A stretch of 7,477 bases of DNA from an uncultured Clostridia bacterium (GTDB lineage Bacteria; Bacillota; Clostridia; Oscillospirales; CAG-272). This document shows positions 5,480 to 7,477 of the stretch, piece after piece (the first letter of the stretch is position 1; every line of letters begins with the position of its first letter). The stretch is taken from contig CALBLD010000250.1 in assembly GCA_937895775.1 (NCBI GenBank), positions 1 through 7,477 on the forward strand. Direction: 5' to 3'. Both the position numbers and the translations under genes were made by a program. The notes beneath the pieces are model-generated. The model had not been told where the DNA came from, did not search any database, and saw only the letters and a program-made list of their open reading frames with translations.

Positions 5480-6709
5480 TCAGTTGAGTGCGATTATGGT
5501 AATTGTACTGTAAAAGCTGATCAGGTAGGTCATGTAACTTGATTGCTCTATTCCGAACGCCAGTATTATATCCTCGTTGGTCGCGTCATACAGTCTGTTG
5601 AATGAAAACGAATGCTGGTCGTTGGTAATCGATATTTTTCCTCCATCCCGTTTTATCCTTGTTGCCTCTCTGCAAAAATCGTTATCATACCCATCAATAA
5701 ACTGGACAGAATAATTTCCGCTGTCTTCGGCAGACCTGACCTGAATGGAACCGCTCATATTCAGACTGTAAACATGACCCTTTTTCAGCGTTATGATGCC
5801 GGGGCCGTTAACGATGAGACCTCCGATTTCCGTCTGCGCAAGGATAGCGAATGTACAACGACCTTCGGGCTGAGTAAAAAGATTGATTCGTCCTATTTGC
5901 CCTTTGGCGAAAAAGTAGCCGGGGCAACTTCCGCTGTCACCCTTGTCACCCTTATCTCCCTTGTCGCCTTTTTCTCCCTTGTCACCGGGCGTACCGTCCT
6001 TGCCGTTCTGTCCGTCTTTGCCTTCGGCTTTGACTCCGGTGTCGGTGTTGCCGATCCACCAGTTGCCGTTCTCGCCTATAAAGGGCGTGTTGCCGTCGGT
6101 GCCGTTCTCGCCGGGATCGCCCTTGTCGCCTTTTTCTCCCTTGTCACCGGGCGTGCCGTCTTTGCCGTCAACTCCGTTTATGCCGTCAAGTCCTTTGAGA
6201 ACCGAAAGGTCGTAAAGATTCAGCCACAGCTCTTCGCCGCTGTAACGCCATTGGAGTGTGTTTCCGCTCACTCTGAACTCGGGCGTCTTCCCGTTCGTAC
6301 CGTTTTTGCCGTTTGTCCCGTTCGTGCCGTTTTGTCCGTCACTGCCCGACGGTCCCGCGATATCCGAAAGTGCGACAAGATTCTGCCACTCGCCGCCCTC
6401 GTACCGCCATTCTATGTACGTTTCTCCTCTTTTTACTTCTATCTTTTTGCCGTCCGAACCGTCTTTGCCGTCAGCTCCGTTCTTCCCGTCGGCACCTCTC
6501 AGATCGTCAAGCGATATAAGCACCTGCCAGTCGGCATCCCCCGGATATTTCCAGAGTACCGCTTTCCCGTCACTGCGCACCTCGGGCAGATCATCCTCTT
6601 TTTTCGACGCTCTGCCGCACACGACGGCAAGCAGAATACAGAGTGCGAGAAGCAGCACCCCGCAGACCGCAAGAAGTGCAGAATTTGTCTTCTTTCTGTT
6701 GTTTTCCAT
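5480..6709 (-). CDS. Collagen-like surface protein, N-terminal membrane anchor, C-terminal C1q/TNF/BclA-like head
   Basis: The 409-residue protein starts with a basic MENNRKK and one hydrophobic segment (about 11-31), best read as an uncleaved type II anchor. Four collagen-like blocks follow: residues 72-89 (6 triplets), 119-142 (8), 173-208 (12) and 230-262 (11). They are separated by Trp/Tyr hairpin modules with W53-K-Y55..W61, W101-R-Y103..W108 and W154-R-Y156..W162, and by a PFIGENGNWWIGNTDTGVKA module (209-228) that recurs in other bacterial collagen-like proteins. The 147-residue C-domain (263-409) is beta-rich, has a GIITLKKGHVYSLNMSG strand pair and ends in STITIIALN. This resembles the trimerising jelly-roll heads of BclA and C1q/TNF-like proteins; that match is by pattern only. 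Cys262, Cys285 and Cys346 could form disulfides. GGAGGG lies 7 nt before the ATG. The gene is 35 nt after the TetR gene and 29 nt before the RCC1 gene's start, so operon membership is likely. Attachment or an exosporium-like coat are possible roles; none is shown. Confidence 0.87.
   Translation of the reverse strand: MENNRKKTNSALLAVCGVLLLALCILLAVVCGRASKKEDDLPEVRSDGKAVLWKYPGDADWQVLISLDDLRGADGKNGADGKDGSDGKKIEVKRGETYIEWRYEGGEWQNLVALSDIAGPSGSDGQNGTNGTNGKNGTNGKTPEFRVSGNTLQWRYSGEELWLNLYDLSVLKGLDGINGVDGKDGTPGDKGEKGDKGDPGENGTDGNTPFIGENGNWWIGNTDTGVKAEGKDGQNGKDGTPGDKGEKGDKGDKGDKGDSGSCPGYFFAKGQIGRINLFTQPEGRCTFAILAQTEIGGLIVNGPGIITLKKGHVYSLNMSGSIQVRSAEDSGNYSVQFIDGYDNDFCREATRIKRDGGKISITNDQHSFSFNRLYDATNEDIILAFGIEQSSYMTYLISFYSTITIIALN
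5924..6496 (-). repeat. Four interrupted collagen-like blocks of the jelly-roll protein
   Basis: Gly-X-Y blocks lie at 6443-6496 (6 triplets), 6284-6355 (8), 6086-6193 (12) and 5924-6022 (11), 37 triplets in all. The two blocks nearest the C-terminus contain runs of GDK and GEK triplets after GTP. The intervening segments encode the Trp-containing modules described under the gene. Confidence 0.92.
5958..6154 (-). repeat. Exact 35-bp direct repeat pair, 162 nt apart
   Basis: Bases 5958-5992 and 6120-6154 are identical. They encode the same TPGDKGEKGDKG stretch in the third and fourth collagen blocks. The spacing is 54 codons, so recombination between copies would remove or duplicate one block plus the GNWWIG module in frame. 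Confidence 0.92.
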
Positions 6710-6744
6710 CTTTGTTCCCTCCGACTTTTATAATATTATCCGGT
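6710..6744 (-). other. Intercistronic gap between TetR and collagen-like gene
   Basis: The 35-nt gap holds the GGAGGG ribosome site (6717-6722) and an AT-rich 10-bp palindrome, ATAATATTAT (6730-6739), but no terminator hairpin. A TATTAT in the palindrome could serve as the -10 of a weak internal promoter, but no convincing -35 was found within the TetR 3' end. Confidence 0.5.
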
Positions 6745-7326
6745 TTATCCTTTATCGCGGTATTTATTTACAAACAACACAACGCCCTGCTTCAATATAT
6801 CCATCTGACTTTTCAGGTAATATTCGTCCTCAAACATTGCATAATGCACACATGCACGTACAAAAATAAATATAAGCGGTGTTATTACCGTATACGGAAT
6901 GCCGATCTTCGGTTCAAGCTGTTTTGCATACTCGGTGTATCTTAAATTGACTCCCTCGAAAAACTTCTTCCCATACTCAATATATTTCGGATGTGTGTAT
7001 ATCTGATACATCAGTCTGTACTTTTTTCCGTGACGCTTTGCTGTCCACCCGGGAACTTCTTCTATGAAGCGCATGACATCCTTCGGATCGGTAGGTGCCT
7101 TCTCGATAAACTCATTTTCGACCTTTGTCATACAGTATGCGGTTGATTCTATGATAAGGCTGTCAAGATTTTTGAAGTAGAGATAGAGGTTTGCCGGGGT
7201 ACAGCCGCATGCGGACGCAAGCATTTTGATTCCGGTTCCGGTAAGTCCGTGTTCGGCGTAACATTCGAAGCATTTCTCCATATATTCGGCTTTTTTTGAT
7301 TCATGCTGTCTTTCGCTGTGTTGCAT
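6745..7326 (-). CDS. TetR/AcrR-family transcriptional regulator
   Basis: The 193-residue length is typical of the family. The N-terminal DNA-binding domain covers about residues 11-60: helix 1 is KAEYMEKCFECYAEHG, followed by TGIKMLASACGCTPANLYLY with the recognition helix near 43-51 and the characteristic L-Y-x-Y-F-K-N-x-D-S-L end. The C-terminal part (65-190) is helical, aromatic-rich and presumably the ligand-binding and dimerisation domain; its Met/Tyr/Phe/His content suggests a hydrophobic or aromatic ligand, but this is speculation. The Shine-Dalgarno site is weak (AAAGAGA about 8 nt from the ATG). The start at 7326 leaves the usual short arm before helix 1. It is the first gene after the promoter and operator at 7346-7393 and lies 35 nt before the collagen-like gene, so it probably represses its own operon. 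No neighbour identifies its inducer. Confidence 0.93.
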   Translation of the reverse strand: MQHSERQHESKKAEYMEKCFECYAEHGLTGTGIKMLASACGCTPANLYLYFKNLDSLIIESTAYCMTKVENEFIEKAPTDPKDVMRFIEEVPGWTAKRHGKKYRLMYQIYTHPKYIEYGKKFFEGVNLRYTEYAKQLEPKIGIPYTVITPLIFIFVRACVHYAMFEDEYYLKSQMDILKQGVVLFVNKYRDKG

Positions 7327-7345
7327 ATCAGGTCTCTTTCTTTAA

Positions 7346-7363
7346 TAAATGTTCGTTCATTTA
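7346..7363 (-). promoter_or_regulatory. Putative TetR-family operator overlapping the start of transcription
   Basis: The minus-strand 18-mer TAAATGAACGAACATTTA has perfect 6-bp arms (TAAATG/CATTTA) and a symmetric CG centre. It begins one base after the -10 hexamer and so covers the expected start site. The size, symmetry and position match operators of autoregulated TetR-family repressors; binding is inferred. Confidence 0.68.
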
Positions 7364-7364
7364 C

Positions 7365-7393
7365 ATTATATCACACACACTTGCGGATTGCAA
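7365..7393 (-). promoter_or_regulatory. Sigma-A promoter of the TetR surface-protein operon
   Basis: On the minus strand, -35 TTGCAA (7393-7388) is followed after 17 nt by a perfect TATAAT (7370-7365), preceded by TG one base upstream (extended -10). Transcription should start near 7356-7359, giving a leader of about 30 nt to the TetR ATG. It is the only strong promoter visible for the four genes. Confidence 0.8.
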
Positions 7394-7444
7394 TAGAAAA
7401 AAGAAATTTTCACCCTTTTCCGGTTGTTTTATATGCATGAAAAT

Positions 7445-7474
7445 GCACGGTCGGACAAAAATGTCCGACCGTGC
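7445..7474. terminator. Hairpin, likely terminator of an unseen neighbouring unit
   Basis: The 13-bp inverted repeat GCACGGTCGGACA / TGTCCGACCGTGC encloses an AAAA loop (7458-7461). On the minus strand it is followed by ATTTTC, a short U-tract, so it could end a gene to the right of the window. The plus-strand tail is cut off at the window end, so a bidirectional terminator is not excluded. Confidence 0.72.
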
Positions 7475-7477
7475 TTA

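Noticed and set aside
6617..6709. Lipoprotein signal peptide at the start of the collagen-like protein
   Set aside because: The Cys residues near the hydrophobic segment are preceded by Val or Leu, not the Gly/Ala/Ser expected at -1 of a lipobox, so a plain membrane anchor fits better.
5612..6733. Plus-strand frame of 373 codons opposite the collagen-like gene
   Set aside because: Antisense of Gly/Asp/Lys codons rarely gives stops, which explains the open frame. It runs over low-complexity repeats and lacks a ribosome site.
7434..7447. Small TGCAT/ATGCA inverted repeat beside the right-end hairpin
   Set aside because: Only 5 bp, and it overlaps the stronger 13-bp hairpin, which would outcompete it.

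Overview
The window is a stretch of a Firmicutes (Clostridia-like, probably gut-associated) genome. The evidence is indirect: Gram-positive surface-protein hallmarks (Sec signal peptide, a VPKTG sortase signal, List_Bact/InlB-type repeats, Cys-rich CVCG and CxxC modules common in Ruminococcaceae-type proteins), strong GGAGG Shine-Dalgarno sites, sigma-A-like promoters and roughly balanced base composition. No marker gene fixes the taxon. All five genes lie on the minus strand, so transcription runs from high to low coordinates.

Right to left: a 13-bp hairpin (7445-7474) is the probable end of an unseen upstream unit. Next come an intergenic promoter (-35 7388-7393, -10 7365-7370) and, one base further on, an 18-bp palindrome typical of a TetR-family operator. 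They precede a TetR-family regulator (6745-7326). Three surface-protein genes follow with gaps of only 24-35 nt and no visible internal terminator: a collagen-like protein anchored by its N-terminus with a C-terminal jelly-roll-like head (5480-6709); an RCC1 beta-propeller protein carried on a collagen-like stalk and anchored by a C-terminal membrane helix (3090-5450); and a large beta-solenoid-like protein with a Cthe_2159-like domain, Cys-rich modules and a VPKTG cell-wall sorting signal (504-3065). A 14-bp hairpin at 463-496 closes the unit. Beyond it, 244-503 is AT-rich non-coding DNA holding the promoter of an XRE-family regulator whose N-terminal half occupies 1-243 and runs off the left edge.

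The coherent reading is a TetR-controlled, probably autoregulated surface-display operon. Its two central products have mirrored topology: one presents a C-terminal head on a stalk rooted by its N-terminus, the other an N-terminal propeller head on a stalk rooted by its C-terminus. Both stalks are broken up by short Trp/Tyr hairpin modules, one of which is an exact Asp-box. No sortase, glycosyltransferase or secretion gene lies in the window, and the ligands of the heads and of the TetR protein are unknown. The system as a whole, more than any one domain, is the item of interest.
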